DNA of 64,000 bases from Asaia bogorensis (GTDB taxonomy: Bacteria > Pseudomonadota > Alphaproteobacteria > CACIAM-22H2): NCBI GenBank assembly GCA_945901855.1, contig CAMDLT010000011.1, positions 34,434-98,433 of the forward strand, given 5' to 3'. This document shows positions 63,740 to 64,000 of this stretch, piece after piece. The position numbers and the translations under genes are program-made. How positions within the stretch are numbered: the first letter of the stretch is position 1; each line of letters opens with the position of its first letter. The notes under the pieces are model-generated. The model ran no database searches. It had not been told where the DNA came from and saw only the letters and a program-made list of their open reading frames with translations.

Positions 63740-64000
63740 ATGGCGCGGAACTCGTCCCAACGACGTAGCGCGGATACGCGGCGCAACTGCGCGCTGCGCA
63801 AGAACCGCTGGGGCAAACAGCGCCGGATGGCGCTTGCCTTGGGGTTGGTGTCCGGCCTGCCGTTCGCGGGCATAGCGCAGGCACAAACCCTGCCGCAGGG
63901 CGGCGTGGTGGTGGGGGGTGCCGGCACCATCCAACAGACCGCGCCCAACCAGCTGACCATCAACCAAGCCACGCAGAACCTCGCCATCAACTGGAATAGT
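63740..64000 (+). CDS. Two-partner secretion (TPS) adhesin, 5' end only
   Basis: Open to the right edge for 87 codons from ATG 63740 (AGGA upstream). A long basic N-terminus (RRNCALRKNRWGKQRR) leads to a signal peptide MALALGLVSGLPFAGIAQA, as in extended signal peptides of TpsA proteins. The mature start, LPQGGVVVGGAGTIQQ and LTINQATQNLAINWNS, is the beginning of the haemagglutinin-type TPS domain. It would be secreted by a TpsB partner outside the window. Confidence 0.85.
   Translation, partial: MARNSSQRRSADTRRNCALRKNRWGKQRRMALALGLVSGLPFAGIAQAQTLPQGGVVVGGAGTIQQTAPNQLTINQATQNLAINWNS

Overview
The window reads as chromosome of a GC-rich alphaproteobacterium, most like the Rhodospirillales in gene content: Coq7 and RdgB-Rph next to HrcA-GrpE, an ECF sigma factor with an NrsF-type anti-sigma factor, Nth beside a DUF2244 protein, glutamyl-Q-tRNA(Asp) synthetase, and a tRNA-Leu with an encoded CCA. 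Genes are tightly packed, and many neighbours overlap by four bases (ATGA, GTGA or TTGA). No rRNA, transposase, integrase or CRISPR array was seen.

Layout. 1-3.3 kb: the 3' part of an OLD-like ATPase gene, a gene-poor stretch with seven 11-bp direct repeats, and a PhoR-type kinase. 3.3-13.4 kb: an orphan ABC binding protein, sigma/anti-sigma pair, esterase, aminotransferase, a serS-cysteine dioxygenase-MFS cluster, hydroxypyruvate isomerase and a Bcr/CflA transporter. 13.5-24.8 kb: a complete C-P lyase (phosphonate) locus: phnCDE1E2 for uptake, phnF as repressor, phnGHIJKLMN for catalysis, and a 2H-phosphoesterase-like DUF1045 gene in place of the absent phnP. Pho-box-like and PhnF-operator-like sites are visible. 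24.9-33 kb: tRNA-Leu, dsbB-coq7, an HNH protein, an esterase, gluQ, small ORFs, hemW, rdgB and rph. 33.2-35.1 kb: an AT-rich OLD-family nuclease gene inserted between rph and hrcA. 35.2-41 kb: hrcA, grpE, dnaK, dnaJ.

41-64 kb: a CHASE-type kinase; a UbiA-DprE1-DprE2 trio predicted to make polyprenyl-phosphate arabinose; dapB, nth, a bactofilin, a CysZ-like protein with an aminothiazoline-carboxylate hydrolase relative, adenosine kinase, typA, ampG, a GT9 glycosyltransferase, an acyl-CoA synthetase/GNAT fusion, a nitronate monooxygenase relative, a RidA protein, a PhnD-like binding protein with a hybrid histidine kinase, and the 5' end of a two-partner-secretion adhesin cut by the window edge.

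The points most worth following are the phnP-less phosphonate locus with DUF1045, the arabinose-donor trio whose DprE1 has Ala at the benzothiazinone-target cysteine, the 11-bp repeat array, a pair of small ORFs that share an 18-nt start-region sequence 27 kb apart, and the OLD gene inserted in the rph-hrcA junction.
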